Virus record (IMG/VR): IMGVR_UViG_3300036766_002289
Location: 154,056 to 218,055 of that record
Reading direction: 5' to 3' (one strand)
Source of the DNA: a virus
Length of the DNA stretch: 64,000 bases
The position numbers were made by a program, and so were the translations under genes. The notes under the pieces were generated by a model. The model did no database searches and was not told the DNA's origin. It saw only the letters and a program-made list of their open reading frames with translations. This document shows, one piece after another, positions 7,897 to 16,240 of the stretch (within the stretch, counting starts at the first letter, position 1; every line of letters starts with the position of its first letter).

Positions 7897-9528
7897 ATGG
7901 CTAAATTAGAAAAGAACGAGTATCCCCGTAATTCTTCGGCAGATGATTTTCAGTGTTTTGGACCGCCAGCAACAGAAGACGGTCAGTTTGACACATGTAA
8001 AATCGCTGACCTTGGCTGCTTTACCCAAGACGGTAAAGACAGTAATAAGTATTACCATGCTGCTGTAGTTCAGCATAAAAAGACTAAAGCATGGTTTGTA
8101 TATTTTCAATGGGGTCGCACAGGAGCAACCAATCCCACATTTCAATTCGTTGAATGTGGTGGCGAATCCGATGCACAACGCACTTTTGCCGCACAACTCC
8201 ATGATAAAAACGATAAACGTGGTCAATGGACTACTGTAGCTGGAATCCGCACGCTTCAAGCCAAACCTAATAAGGATTGTTATCTAGTCCGTGCTATGGC
8301 AACTCGTTCAGTCGGCTTACCAGACGCTAAAACCATTAAGGTTAATGAAGGTGCAAAAGTTACTGCCGCACCTACCAGCAAATCTGATTCAAAGATTGAC
8401 AATCATACATTGCGTTTAATGCGGGACTTGAACGTGGCAACAGTGTCTTATACTCGTGGTGTTATGGCAGATGATTCTCTACCTACACAAAAGTCTATTG
8501 ATGAAGCACGTCAGATTCTCCAAGAAGCGCAGAAGCGACTTGTGGTTGTTGGTAACAACGTAAATCATCAAGTAGCCGATAGTGATTTGAATCAACTCAC
8601 AAGGCTGATGTATAGCCGTATTCCTAAGAAAAAGGCTTTACATTGTGCGGCTCATGAGTGGATTCTGAATAAGGACAATATTTTTTCTTGGACGGCGGAC
8701 TTAGACGCATTCGAATCAGCCCTTTACGTAACTGACATTGAAGATTCCAAGCAGACTGAAGATGTGTTTGCTGGTATGCCAATTACTATGGAATGGGTCG
8801 ATCCCACTTCTATTGCTGGAAAATTTGCATATAATTGGTGGCCGAAAGCAACTGCAAATCGGCACGGTGGTCTTGGTAAGATGACAATTAAAAATCTTTG
8901 GCGTGTCCAACGCCGTGGCGATGGGCACGGTGGTCTTGGTAAGATGACAATTAAAAATCTTTGGCGTGTCCAACGCCGTGGCGATGACACGAAGCTTTAT
9001 AGCTGCCAAGATTCGGTATTAAAGGAAAAACCTTCTATTAAGGAACGTCCTTTATTCCAACCCGAACGTTCCGATTTGCAGGACAATTCATTGATTAAGA
9101 AGTATACGGACACCAATACTTCTCTTCTATTTCATGGCACTCGCTCCGTTAATGTTCCTGGTATTCTTCGTGAAAACCTACGTCTTCCAAAGCAATTGGT
9201 TGGTGTTGTTATCACTGGTGCCATGTTCGGTCCTGGTATTTATTGGGCTGACGATTGGAAAAAGAGCGCTGGTTACACCTCATTAAGGGGTTCTTATTGG
9301 TCGTCTGGTGATGGAAGTGTCAAGAATCGTGACGCCTTCATGTTTGCTGGCGATGTTGTTCTTGGTAATCCTTATGTAGCACCATATTCTGGTGGTTATA
9401 CGTCACCTCCTAAAGGTCATCATAGTGTCTATGGTAAGGCTGGAAAGAGTGGCGTTCAGAATAATGAATTCATTATTTACGATACTAAACAGTATCAGCT
9501 TCGTTATTTAATCGAATTTGCAGCATAA
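7897..9528 (+). CDS. PARP-type ADP-ribosyltransferase with WGR domain
   Basis: 543 aa. WGR domain with YFQWGRTGA (about residues 70-78), a helical regulatory region (about 165-300), and the PARP catalytic domain from about 330. The H-Y-E triad is present: H413 in FHGTR, Y449 in GIYWAD, E524 in QNNEFIIY, so poly- or mono-ADP-ribosylation using NAD+ is expected. Residues about 322-363 hold a perfect 21-aa tandem duplication covering the first strand of the catalytic domain. Eraser genes lie at 12692, 32361 and 52390. Its own promoter precedes it. Confidence 0.93.
   Translation: MAKLEKNEYPRNSSADDFQCFGPPATEDGQFDTCKIADLGCFTQDGKDSNKYYHAAVVQHKKTKAWFVYFQWGRTGATNPTFQFVECGGESDAQRTFAAQLHDKNDKRGQWTTVAGIRTLQAKPNKDCYLVRAMATRSVGLPDAKTIKVNEGAKVTAAPTSKSDSKIDNHTLRLMRDLNVATVSYTRGVMADDSLPTQKSIDEARQILQEAQKRLVVVGNNVNHQVADSDLNQLTRLMYSRIPKKKALHCAAHEWILNKDNIFSWTADLDAFESALYVTDIEDSKQTEDVFAGMPITMEWVDPTSIAGKFAYNWWPKATANRHGGLGKMTIKNLWRVQRRGDGHGGLGKMTIKNLWRVQRRGDDTKLYSCQDSVLKEKPSIKERPLFQPERSDLQDNSLIKKYTDTNTSLLFHGTRSVNVPGILRENLRLPKQLVGVVITGAMFGPGIYWADDWKKSAGYTSLRGSYWSSGDGSVKNRDAFMFAGDVVLGNPYVAPYSGGYTSPPKGHHSVYGKAGKSGVQNNEFIIYDTKQYQLRYLIEFAA
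8861..8986 (+). repeat. perfect 63-bp tandem duplication inside the PARP gene
   Basis: Units 8861-8923 and 8924-8986 are identical at every base and keep the reading frame. The encoded unit includes KNLWRVQRRGD, which normally occurs once in PARP catalytic domains. Confidence 0.97.
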
Positions 9529-9538
9529 GGAGGAAATT

Positions 9539-9961
9539 ATGGGCATTGATTATTCAGCATGTTCAATCATTGGTGTGATGATTCCAAATCCTTACGTCAA
9601 AGTGCAAGAGCGTGGTTGCCATCATGCCGAGAAGAAGGCTAAGTTTTGTCCTGAATGTGGCAAACCAATGTATGAGGAGCAAAAGAGGCAGCATCCTATC
9701 ATTGAGGTACTGGATGATTATCGCAGTGAAAAGACGACAAAACTTAAATTAATTTGGTCCACCGATCAAGGTGAAGCCTATGTTGGCTTTTTCAAGGGTG
9801 AATCAGATGGTAGCAGAAGTGGTGGTGCCCGTGCTGGGCTTAAAGTTGATCTTCCTGATATCAATATTCAGGAATTGAAAAGTGCCTTACGAAAAGAACT
9901 GAAAGAACTTTATAACGAAAATAACTTTGGATTATGGACTGTACTTTACTGTAGTTACTAA
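9539..9961 (+). CDS. hypothetical protein with a zinc-ribbon motif
   Basis: 140 aa. A CHH...CPECGK segment (about residues 22-42) looks like a zinc ribbon; the rest is an unassigned alpha/beta domain ending in Leu/Lys helices. A perfect AAGGAGG lies before the start at 9539, so it directly follows the PARP gene in one operon. Confidence 0.75.
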   Translation: MGIDYSACSIIGVMIPNPYVKVQERGCHHAEKKAKFCPECGKPMYEEQKRQHPIIEVLDDYRSEKTTKLKLIWSTDQGEAYVGFFKGESDGSRSGGARAGLKVDLPDINIQELKSALRKELKELYNENNFGLWTVLYCSY

Positions 9962-9981
9962 ACAAAAAAGGAGAAAGAACT

Positions 9982-10641
9982 ATGTGTCAGAATGTTGCCT
10001 TGATTAATGATGTGGTTAACGAATTCGTTAACGATGGTAAGATGTTTACGGCGTACAACGTTACGACAGAAGTACGCAAACGAACCAAGGACCGTATTGC
10101 TCATGATGAAGTGAAGAGGGACGTTCACCGCATGTTCAACGATGGCGAGATGTTCAGCTACAACCGCAGTCTCGCCATGTTGCCAGGAATTAATCCGCAA
10201 CCTTGGGTTTATCATCCATTGGCTGCTGATATCTCACTTTACAATGGCCAGCCAACGGGTACTGTTACTTCAACTCCACCTTTCAGTGGTGTCCCTACTT
10301 TGATTCCGCATGTGCCTAATTCCATTAGCACGAATGCCGTGGCGAGTGACAATGTTTTCAAGTTGGATACGACTAACAGGCTTTGTGTGCCAGCAAAATT
10401 GATCCGTAATTTAGGACTTTCTGCTGGAGACCAAGCTGCCGTTATGTATGATTCGGAATTGATCTTGACTAGTGAAGGTAAGGCTGCGACAATGACAAGC
10501 GCGGACTACATTACAAGCTATGTCGTAGACTCTTACGATAATGTCCGTCTCACGCTTACAGCTTTGCAAAAGGGTCGTCTCAATGGCACTGAATTCGAAA
10601 TCGAAGGAGACTTGGAAAAAGTCACCATCCGACCTCACTAA
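9982..10641 (+). CDS. AbrB/SpoVT-like transcription regulator with N-terminal winged-helix
   Basis: 219 aa. N-terminal segment (about 1-70) with VNEFVNDGKMFTAYNVTTEV and VKRDVHRMFNDGEM looks like a winged-helix module. The C-terminal part has the swapped-hairpin pattern FKLDTTNRLCVPAKLIRNLG (about 135-155), typical of AbrB DNA-binding domains. A Pro/Ser/Thr-rich linker joins them. AGGAG precedes the start. Confidence 0.7.
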   Translation: MCQNVALINDVVNEFVNDGKMFTAYNVTTEVRKRTKDRIAHDEVKRDVHRMFNDGEMFSYNRSLAMLPGINPQPWVYHPLAADISLYNGQPTGTVTSTPPFSGVPTLIPHVPNSISTNAVASDNVFKLDTTNRLCVPAKLIRNLGLSAGDQAAVMYDSELILTSEGKAATMTSADYITSYVVDSYDNVRLTLTALQKGRLNGTEFEIEGDLEKVTIRPH

Positions 10642-10657
10642 TCCTAGTCACCTAATT

Positions 10658-11167
10658 ATGTCAGGTAAATATGACCAGGCGATTGTCTTACTTCGTAAGA
10701 TGTTGAGACAATCGCCTGATTGTCATTGGGGATGGTTTGAGTTATCATCCGCATACTACGAAAAAAAGAAATATATATTGGCCCTAAGATATGCTCAGAA
10801 GTCTTTAGCCATAGAACCAAATTGTCCATTAGCATTATGGCATTGTGCTGGCGCATTATCCCACACCGCTAGTATTCTGGGCATTGAAGAGAATTTTCAG
10901 AAGTCTTATGACATTTATAAGAAACTTTTGAAAAAAGGCGTAGCTGGTTTAGATAAAATGGATTGTTGTAATGAAGGCCATAATGACAACTTAGGACTTA
11001 TCAATGATTGTCGTCTTGCCGTAGGCATGTGTGCTTATGGCATGAATAAATACAAAGAAGCTAAGCGATGGACAAACTTGTTCATCAGCAAGCATGACAA
11101 AAACTCCATTTATACTAAAAAATTTGGCATTAGGGTTTTAAAGAGTATAGAAAAATATGAACACTAA
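10658..11167 (+). CDS. tetratricopeptide-repeat protein
   Basis: 169 aa. At least two TPR units are visible, for example YDQAIVLLRKMLRQSPDC and YILALRYAQKSLAIEPNCP, then a longer helical region. Likely a protein-binding scaffold. The start at 10658 is the first one after the preceding gene's stop. Confidence 0.75.
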   Translation: MSGKYDQAIVLLRKMLRQSPDCHWGWFELSSAYYEKKKYILALRYAQKSLAIEPNCPLALWHCAGALSHTASILGIEENFQKSYDIYKKLLKKGVAGLDKMDCCNEGHNDNLGLINDCRLAVGMCAYGMNKYKEAKRWTNLFISKHDKNSIYTKKFGIRVLKSIEKYEH

Positions 11168-11321
11168 AATTGCAAAAGATTGTGGCCATGCCACTGACCG
11201 CATTTGGACAGTAGACGACAAAGAACTATGTTCAGAATGTATGCTTAGAATTATGAATAAAGATACTTACGACGAAGTATTCCAGGGAGATGAAGATGAA
11301 GAAGAACGAGAAGCTTACTGA
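11157..11321 (+). CDS. small zinc-finger-like protein
   Basis: 54 aa. One possible metal site from DCGH and LCSEC, then an acidic tail. It starts inside the end of the TPR gene and ends inside the next gene, a typical coupled arrangement here. Confidence 0.55.
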   Translation: MNTKIAKDCGHATDRIWTVDDKELCSECMLRIMNKDTYDEVFQGDEDEEEREAY

Positions 11322-11532
11322 TTTACTTAAATGGCATCATAGTGCTATTAACACGTTAGATAAACTAATTAAAGATATACGGCACGCTATTGCCGAAGAA
11401 GCTAAACGGCGGTGCCATGAGAATAATCAAGCATTGATAGATTCTGAAACCGTATGTCAAGCTATGAAAAAGTATGTTAAACCAGAATTTTATGATCCTT
11501 ACGCCGATTCGTTATCTTCGCGTGGCGACTAG
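11296..11532 (+). CDS. small hypothetical protein
   Basis: 78 aa, mostly helical and basic. The start at 11296 has GGGAG at good distance; an ATG at 11290 is too close to it. No family recognised. Stop is UAG. Confidence 0.6.
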   Translation: MKKNEKLTDLLKWHHSAINTLDKLIKDIRHAIAEEAKRRCHENNQALIDSETVCQAMKKYVKPEFYDPYADSLSSRGD

Positions 11533-11540
11533 ATAAATGC

Positions 11541-12185
11541 ATGAAGGATTTGGCGATTTACACCGCAATTACTGGTGGCTATGATAGCGTAAAAGAACAT
11601 GTAAACTTGCCAGGGGACTTGTTCATATTTACTGATAGGGAAGTGCGTAGTGATAAGTATTATGTGTTGCCATGTTTGAATTTGTTCAAAAGTAATAATA
11701 GAAATGCTAAAATACATAAAGTGCTTGCGCATGTGTATTTTCCAGAATATGAATATACTTTATGGATTGATGGGAACGTAAGAATTAAAAAAGATATATC
11801 TTCTTTGATAAATCGCTTGAAAAACCATGATATAAGTTTATTTAAACACTCTGAAAGAACTTGTGCATACAAAGAGGCAAAGGTTTGTAGTCATTATATT
11901 TTAGACAAACCACCTATAATTTCGAAGCAAGTAGAAAGATACAAAAAGGAACAATTTCCAGAACAATATGGTTTGTGGTGTGGTGGAATTATTTTCCGAA
12001 GTAATCGGATGCATAATCTAAATGAATTTTGGTGGAAAGAAATCTGTGCTGGCTCTAAAAGAGACCAGATAAGCCTGCCATATGCTCTATGGAAAAATAA
12101 CATTACGGCGAACAATATAGATGGCAACATGATAGATGGATGTTTCGAACTACACTCCCATTTAAGATTGCCGACTATAAACTAG
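11541..12185 (+). CDS. glycosyltransferase-like protein (DUF616/TOD1-MUCI70 type)
   Basis: 214 aa. Begins LAIYTAITGGYD, has a DxD-like site in LWIDGNVRIKKD (about residue 77), and RDQISLPYALWK near the C-terminus, which are the hallmarks of this glycosyltransferase-like family. Probably modifies a glycan on the virion or the cell surface. A second surface-sugar gene lies at 37502. Stop is UAG. Confidence 0.75.
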   Translation: MKDLAIYTAITGGYDSVKEHVNLPGDLFIFTDREVRSDKYYVLPCLNLFKSNNRNAKIHKVLAHVYFPEYEYTLWIDGNVRIKKDISSLINRLKNHDISLFKHSERTCAYKEAKVCSHYILDKPPIISKQVERYKKEQFPEQYGLWCGGIIFRSNRMHNLNEFWWKEICAGSKRDQISLPYALWKNNITANNIDGNMIDGCFELHSHLRLPTIN

Positions 12186-12192
12186 ATAGTGT

Positions 12193-12690
12193 ATGAGTTT
12201 CAAAGTATGGTTAGAATCCAGTATAAATGATTTATACGATAGTGCTGTGGATGCCTATCCTAAAACAAAGTTTAGACAACATGCAGTTGACACTATTAAG
12301 ATCGTAGAATTGAGTATTATCCCCTTCAAAGGTATGAAGACCATATTCTTCAAGGGTTTAGCTCAAAACGAAGGCAACGAATACAATACGGTGATTGTCT
12401 TCAAAGAAGTGGATTATTCAAAAGGCATAAAGATAACTGCTAGTGATGGACTAGATTATGAACTAAAGCCTTTATCAGTTAATAATGATGTTTTTGTTAG
12501 GTGCGATTGTCCTGATTTCAGTTGGCGATTCAATTATTACAATTATCTGGACCACTCACTATATGGAAAGAAAAGAAAGAAATACGAAAGTGGTGAGTAT
12601 CCTGCAAATCCAAAAGAGTCGCCTGGTCTGTGTAAACACCTAATCTCTATGACACGGGCATTAAGAGATTCGGGCATTTTGAAAGACTGA
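12193..12690 (+). CDS. SWIM-like zinc-finger protein with capsid-targeting-like N-terminus
   Basis: 165 aa. Starts MSFKVWLESS, similar in pattern to the T4 capsid-targeting peptide MKTYQEFIAEA. A CxC...CxH zinc site (RCDCPDF at about 107 and LCKHLI at about 147) fits a SWIM finger, common in phage proteins. It may be a virion-packaged or structural protein; function unknown. Confidence 0.65.
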   Translation: MSFKVWLESSINDLYDSAVDAYPKTKFRQHAVDTIKIVELSIIPFKGMKTIFFKGLAQNEGNEYNTVIVFKEVDYSKGIKITASDGLDYELKPLSVNNDVFVRCDCPDFSWRFNYYNYLDHSLYGKKRKKYESGEYPANPKESPGLCKHLISMTRALRDSGILKD

Positions 12691-12691
12691 A

Positions 12692-13675
12692 ATGATTACC
12701 AGAGATAAAGTTCGTGGTATGTTCTTAGGCGTTGCCATTGGGGATTCTTTTGGAATGCCTTTCGAAAGCAAGAAGTTTGAAGATGTTAAAGCCCTAAAAA
12801 GAACTAATACTTATCGAAGTAGTAATCGTGGTAAGAAGGGCAGTTGGACTGACGATACACAATTAACGATTGCTACAGCATTGGCCATGCTTGAATCAGG
12901 TGATTTCAACATGGACAACATTGCTGCTTGGCATGTCAAAGCTTATAAAGCTTCGACTTCAGGGTGGGGAGGCACGACTAGGGATGCTGTTAAAAAACTC
13001 TCTGAAGGAACACATTGGTCAGAATCTGGTAAATTTGTAGGACAAAATAATAGGGGATTTGGCAATGGTGTAGTGATGAAAGCAGCACCATTAGCTGCAT
13101 ACTTTGCTCTTGCCAATGACGACTTGGATTATGACAATTCCATTTGTGATTTTACAATGATGACCCACCAAACAAGTGTGGCTGTTAGTTCTTGTTATGC
13201 CCATGTAGAAGCTCTAATGTATTGTTTGCGAGAAACAATTGATAGCTTCCGCAGTAGAGAATTTATTGAGGCGATAGTGGAGTCCAGTACGATTGGTGCC
13301 GCTTATTTCCCAGAAACTTTCAAGGATGATATAACCACTAAGTTAGAATCTATAAGAGAAATATACAGTATTCCAGATTTACTTTTTGATGACGGTTATT
13401 TAGTCAGCGAATTTGGCGGCGGTTCTTGTTATGTTTATGATTCTTTACCATTTTCTTATGCATTTTTCCTACGTGGTCCATTCAGTATTGAGAGCATGTA
13501 TGATGTTGCATATGCTGGCGGTGACTCTGATACAAATGCCTCCATCGTTGCAAGCATGATCGGCGCAATCTGTGGAACGAAAGTTTTCCCAAAAACTCTG
13601 GTAGAAGGATTATCTGCAAAAAATCAAATTTTGAGAATAGCCGACCTGTTTTATGAAAAGTTCTTTACAAATTGA
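12692..13675 (+). CDS. ADP-ribosylglycohydrolase (ADPRH/DraG family), copy 1
   Basis: 327 aa. Metal-binding motifs GSWTDDTQL (about residue 50) and YAGGDSDTNASI (about 275) supply the dinuclear Mg ligands of the family. It hydrolyses ADP-ribose from proteins or small molecules. It lies 3.2 kb downstream of the PARP gene on the same strand. A second copy is at 32361; the two are divergent. Confidence 0.9.
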   Translation: MITRDKVRGMFLGVAIGDSFGMPFESKKFEDVKALKRTNTYRSSNRGKKGSWTDDTQLTIATALAMLESGDFNMDNIAAWHVKAYKASTSGWGGTTRDAVKKLSEGTHWSESGKFVGQNNRGFGNGVVMKAAPLAAYFALANDDLDYDNSICDFTMMTHQTSVAVSSCYAHVEALMYCLRETIDSFRSREFIEAIVESSTIGAAYFPETFKDDITTKLESIREIYSIPDLLFDDGYLVSEFGGGSCYVYDSLPFSYAFFLRGPFSIESMYDVAYAGGDSDTNASIVASMIGAICGTKVFPKTLVEGLSAKNQILRIADLFYEKFFTN

Positions 13676-13691
13676 AGAACTGTGCTAAAAT
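13664..13691 (+). promoter_or_regulatory. sigma70-like promoter
   Basis: TTTACA (13664-13669), 16-bp spacer, TAAAAT (13686-13691), overlapping the end of the glycohydrolase gene. The leader begins with GGTAGGG-ACG then GAGTTAT, shared with the promoter at 18588. Confidence 0.75.
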
Positions 13692-13732
13692 ACGGTAGGG
13701 CACGGAGTTATCTTGTCTAAGGGAGGACCGAA

Positions 13733-14164
13733 ATGTATGCTTCCCATGATTTCGTCATTACAAAACACCTGAGAGAAAGATTTGTTGAACGTTTTTCAAA
13801 AGAAAGTGTAGAATTTGCCCACCTGCGAGCATGTAAACAAATTAGTTGTGAAACATGCAGAGAACTGACGTTTAGTTTATGCGAATTAGTAGAGCAAAAT
13901 AGAAAAAATTGGGATAGCATTATTTGTGCAAAAATGCACGATGCAAAAAACGTTAAGATTTTCCAGAATGATTTTACTTTCATGGACACAATGTATAAGA
14001 AATATGGTTACGACCGTTATGACTTTCTGGTAGAAGGCAATATCTTATTTGTGGTCAAAGGGAATCATGTGGGAGTTACTTGCTGTAATGCTCAAAACCC
14101 ACTCAATGGTTCAATGGTAATTGCAAACTATATCAATCGTCCAAAATACAAGAAAGCAAATTAA
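13733..14164 (+). CDS. hypothetical protein
   Basis: 143 aa, basic, with ITKHLRERFVERF near the start and four Cys between residues 31 and 56 that may bind metal. Not recognised. Strong GGGAGG ribosome-binding site; first gene after a promoter. Confidence 0.7.
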   Translation: MYASHDFVITKHLRERFVERFSKESVEFAHLRACKQISCETCRELTFSLCELVEQNRKNWDSIICAKMHDAKNVKIFQNDFTFMDTMYKKYGYDRYDFLVEGNILFVVKGNHVGVTCCNAQNPLNGSMVIANYINRPKYKKAN

Positions 14165-14167
14165 GAA

Positions 14168-14794
14168 ATGGCTATTCTCAAGAAAAAAGATAATGTGAAA
14201 ACACCAGCACAGATGCGTGTTCTAATTGCCAAGGATGTACTGGAGATGCTACCGCTCTTGCATCCAGTGCAGGGAACGTACCTATTGCTAAAAGAATCAC
14301 TCCGTAAAGACTTACGTGACGCCAAGACAAATATGAAATTTGTTGCTAGTAATTGTAAAGTGTGCGCTCTGGGTGCCTGTTTCCTTGGATGGGTTCATCA
14401 TTTCAATACGCTTTCCATACTTGATCTTAATTGCACCGACCATGAGCAAATGATTAGATTGATGAGCGATGTTTTTGATGCAGGTCAACTCGAAATGATT
14501 GAGGCAGCGTTTGAGGGATTTGATAGGTTAGCTAGTTATGTAACGCGCTACCCCGATCTTCATGACCGCCTTCGCGCCATCATGGAAAACATCGTTGTAA
14601 ATAAAGGAACTTTTGTCCCATTGGATAATCAAATGGAAGCTTCATGCACTTGGGGTGACGGCCCTGATGTACTGCTAAGCATCAACGGCACACATTATGA
14701 TTTAACTGCTGACGAGGCAATACGGTTATCTGTGGATTTAAGTCTAGCAGCAGCATGGGCAAAAGAGCAGAATGAACAAACACTTTGCCGATAA
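14168..14794 (+). CDS. hypothetical protein of a DUF6197-like phage family
   Basis: 208 aa. The segment NCKVCALGACFLGWV (about residue 60) recalls the CALGA motif of DUF6197-type proteins. Otherwise helical. No function known. It overlaps the next gene by 23 nt. Confidence 0.55.
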   Translation: MAILKKKDNVKTPAQMRVLIAKDVLEMLPLLHPVQGTYLLLKESLRKDLRDAKTNMKFVASNCKVCALGACFLGWVHHFNTLSILDLNCTDHEQMIRLMSDVFDAGQLEMIEAAFEGFDRLASYVTRYPDLHDRLRAIMENIVVNKGTFVPLDNQMEASCTWGDGPDVLLSINGTHYDLTADEAIRLSVDLSLAAAWAKEQNEQTLCR

Positions 14795-15065
14795 ACTGTT
14801 GTCTGGGGAAACCGTTGAATGTCGTCCGCGTGGTAGCTCCATGACCCCTAAGATTAAGTCTGGCCAATTGATAACAATATCACCAGACCTATCTGAACTA
14901 CATAAGGGTGACGTAGTGTTCTGTAAGGTTAAAGGCAAGTATTTCGTTCATCTGTTATCTGCTATCCAAGGTGAACGTTATCAGATAAGTAATAACCACA
15001 ACCATGTTAATGGCTGGATTGGCAAAAATTCTATGTTTGGTAAAGTAGTAAAGGTATCAGACTAA
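14772..15065 (+). CDS. S24/S26-like peptidase fold protein
   Basis: 97 aa. RPRGSSMTPKIKSGQLITIS and GDVVFCKVKGKYFVHLL match the beta-fold and nucleophile region (Ser in GSSM) of LexA/signal-peptidase-like proteases. There is no DNA-binding or membrane domain, and the general-base Lys cannot be placed with certainty. It may be a mini-protease or an inactive relative. Confidence 0.6.
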   Translation: MNKHFADKLLSGETVECRPRGSSMTPKIKSGQLITISPDLSELHKGDVVFCKVKGKYFVHLLSAIQGERYQISNNHNHVNGWIGKNSMFGKVVKVSD

Positions 15066-15253
15066 TGGAACTCCAGAAACGAAAACCAGAATATGCAATT
15101 CCAATATGGTGTCAAATGCCAATGGAGGAACATTTGTGTTTTGGTGGCTGTTGGGGAATTTCGAGTGGTAGAGTCGCGGAGGAAGGGCACGAATACTGTA
15201 AGGACTGTGAGTATAACGAAGATAATCTAAATGTGTCCAGTGGTGTAAGGTAG
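15065..15253 (+). CDS. small cysteine-rich hypothetical protein
   Basis: 62 aa with CFGGC and YCKDCEY, a possible zinc site. It starts in a TAATG overlap with the previous stop. Its last codons run into the tRNA-like element beginning at 15234, so the end of the message may be structured. Confidence 0.5.
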   Translation: MELQKRKPEYAIPIWCQMPMEEHLCFGGCWGISSGRVAEEGHEYCKDCEYNEDNLNVSSGVR

Positions 15254-15418
15254 CACACTTTGGCTGAGAAGGTAAGGTTCGATTCCTATGTGGTGTTAAG
15301 GGCACGCCAGATTCAACTGGAAGTTTTAGGTTAAATTCCTAAACAGTGGTGTAAGGCTGTGATGAGCAGAGCGCACATCGAAGCCAAGGTAGATAAGGTT
15401 CGAATCCTTGCTGGGCAA
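15234..15418 (+). ncRNA. tRNA-like element with a large insertion in the anticodon arm
   Basis: TGTCCAG (15234-15240) pairs along all 7 positions with CTGGGCA (15411-15417). A D-stem GTGT/GCAC (15243-15256), a T-arm TAAGG-TTCGAAT-CCTTG (15394-15410) and a 7-bp helix CTTTGGC/GCCAAGG (15258-15264/15383-15389) are in the right places. The loop of that helix is 118 nt and holds two more T-arm-like stretches (15273-15289, 15326-15342) and repeated D-arm-like AGTGGTGTAAGG (15239, 15345). No canonical anticodon can be read. It may be an intron-bearing, nested or decayed tRNA cluster. Confidence 0.55.
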
Positions 15419-15435
15419 TTAAAAAGGAGATTACT

Positions 15436-15807
15436 ATGAAAGACCTTGTGATGGAAGTCCAGAATTTTTTTAACGGTATGAACAATGTAACCTTACTTGG
15501 TGGCCAAGTTCTGGCCCAAGTAAAAGTTGGTGATGAAGTTGAAATCGTCACCACTAGATCGGGCCGCAAAACCCGAATAGTTGGTATTAAACGATTCAAC
15601 CAAAGTCTAGACTGTGTTAATGGTGGTGTGGCTGGACTTCTATTTGAAGGAATAGGAGACTTAGATTTTAGGACTACTCCACTACCCCCAAATCCTTATA
15701 ATCCCAAGACTCAATTAGAAGAATATCTCAAGTTCAGCAGCAAAGACAACGATGCCGAAAACGTAAGGATCGTTAGGGCACCTCAACCTGTTGCTTGGCA
15801 GTTTTGA
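15436..15807 (+). CDS. stand-alone EF-Tu domain II-like beta-barrel
   Basis: 123 aa. VTLLGGQVLAQVKVGDEVEI, RIVGIKRFNQSLD and GGVAGLLFEGIGDLDF follow the strand order of elongation factor Tu domain II (G-x-V..G.IKVGDEVEI..., LLRGI). No GTPase domain and no domain III are present; the last 35 aa are Pro-rich and unassigned. It may bind tRNA ends or mimic EF-Tu; that is inference. AAGGAG precedes the start. It sits between the tRNA-like element and IF-1. Confidence 0.7.
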   Translation: MKDLVMEVQNFFNGMNNVTLLGGQVLAQVKVGDEVEIVTTRSGRKTRIVGIKRFNQSLDCVNGGVAGLLFEGIGDLDFRTTPLPPNPYNPKTQLEEYLKFSSKDNDAENVRIVRAPQPVAWQF

Positions 15808-15816
15808 GGACTAATC

Positions 15817-16026
15817 ATGAGAACACTACAATTAATATTTATGTTGCTCGGTGCGTTGCCAGCTTTGCTTATTACTAGGATGCTGCCAAATCCACATAGA
15901 AGCGGCAAACATGGACTCGCAGTATTGATGCATGTGTCGCTTATCAGCGGGACAATAATGGCTTTAATAGTCTTGGCATTGGCCTTATACATTATATTTA
16001 ATTTCCTTGAGGTCACAAATGCCTAA
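15817..16026 (+). CDS. small two-helix membrane protein
   Basis: 69 aa with two hydrophobic segments (about 5-20 and 36-62) around a short basic loop. GAGG lies upstream. No family recognised. Confidence 0.6.
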   Translation: MRTLQLIFMLLGALPALLITRMLPNPHRSGKHGLAVLMHVSLISGTIMALIVLALALYIIFNFLEVTNA

Positions 16027-16240
16027 AATTCTAGAAGAAGCCTTAATGTGGTTGGGAATTTGGGCAATTATTTTTAATATCTTTTTTGCTGTGCCCTTAT
16101 TCTTTTATTTAAGAAGCATATCAAGGGAGAAGTTTATATGCATCATGTATATTCTGCACCATTGGTTGCAGAATTTTGATTGTGGTTATGGGCAAGATGA
16201 AGTGTTGAGGGATTTAGCAAAGGTGGAAAAACATGTCTAA
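16019..16240 (+). CDS. small single-helix membrane protein
   Basis: 73 aa. One hydrophobic segment (about residues 9-32) then a charged C-terminus. The start at 16019 has TTGAGG upstream and overlaps the previous gene by 8 nt. Confidence 0.6.
   Translation: MPKILEEALMWLGIWAIIFNIFFAVPLFFYLRSISREKFICIMYILHHWLQNFDCGYGQDEVLRDLAKVEKHV

Noticed and set aside
8716-9009. Minus-strand frames with a repeated peptide
   Set aside because: They are shadows of the 63-bp duplication inside the PARP gene.
15234-15418. tmRNA or group I intron in the tRNA-like element
   Set aside because: A D-stem is present and no resume peptide is seen, against tmRNA; 118 nt is too short for a group I intron and no conserved core was found.
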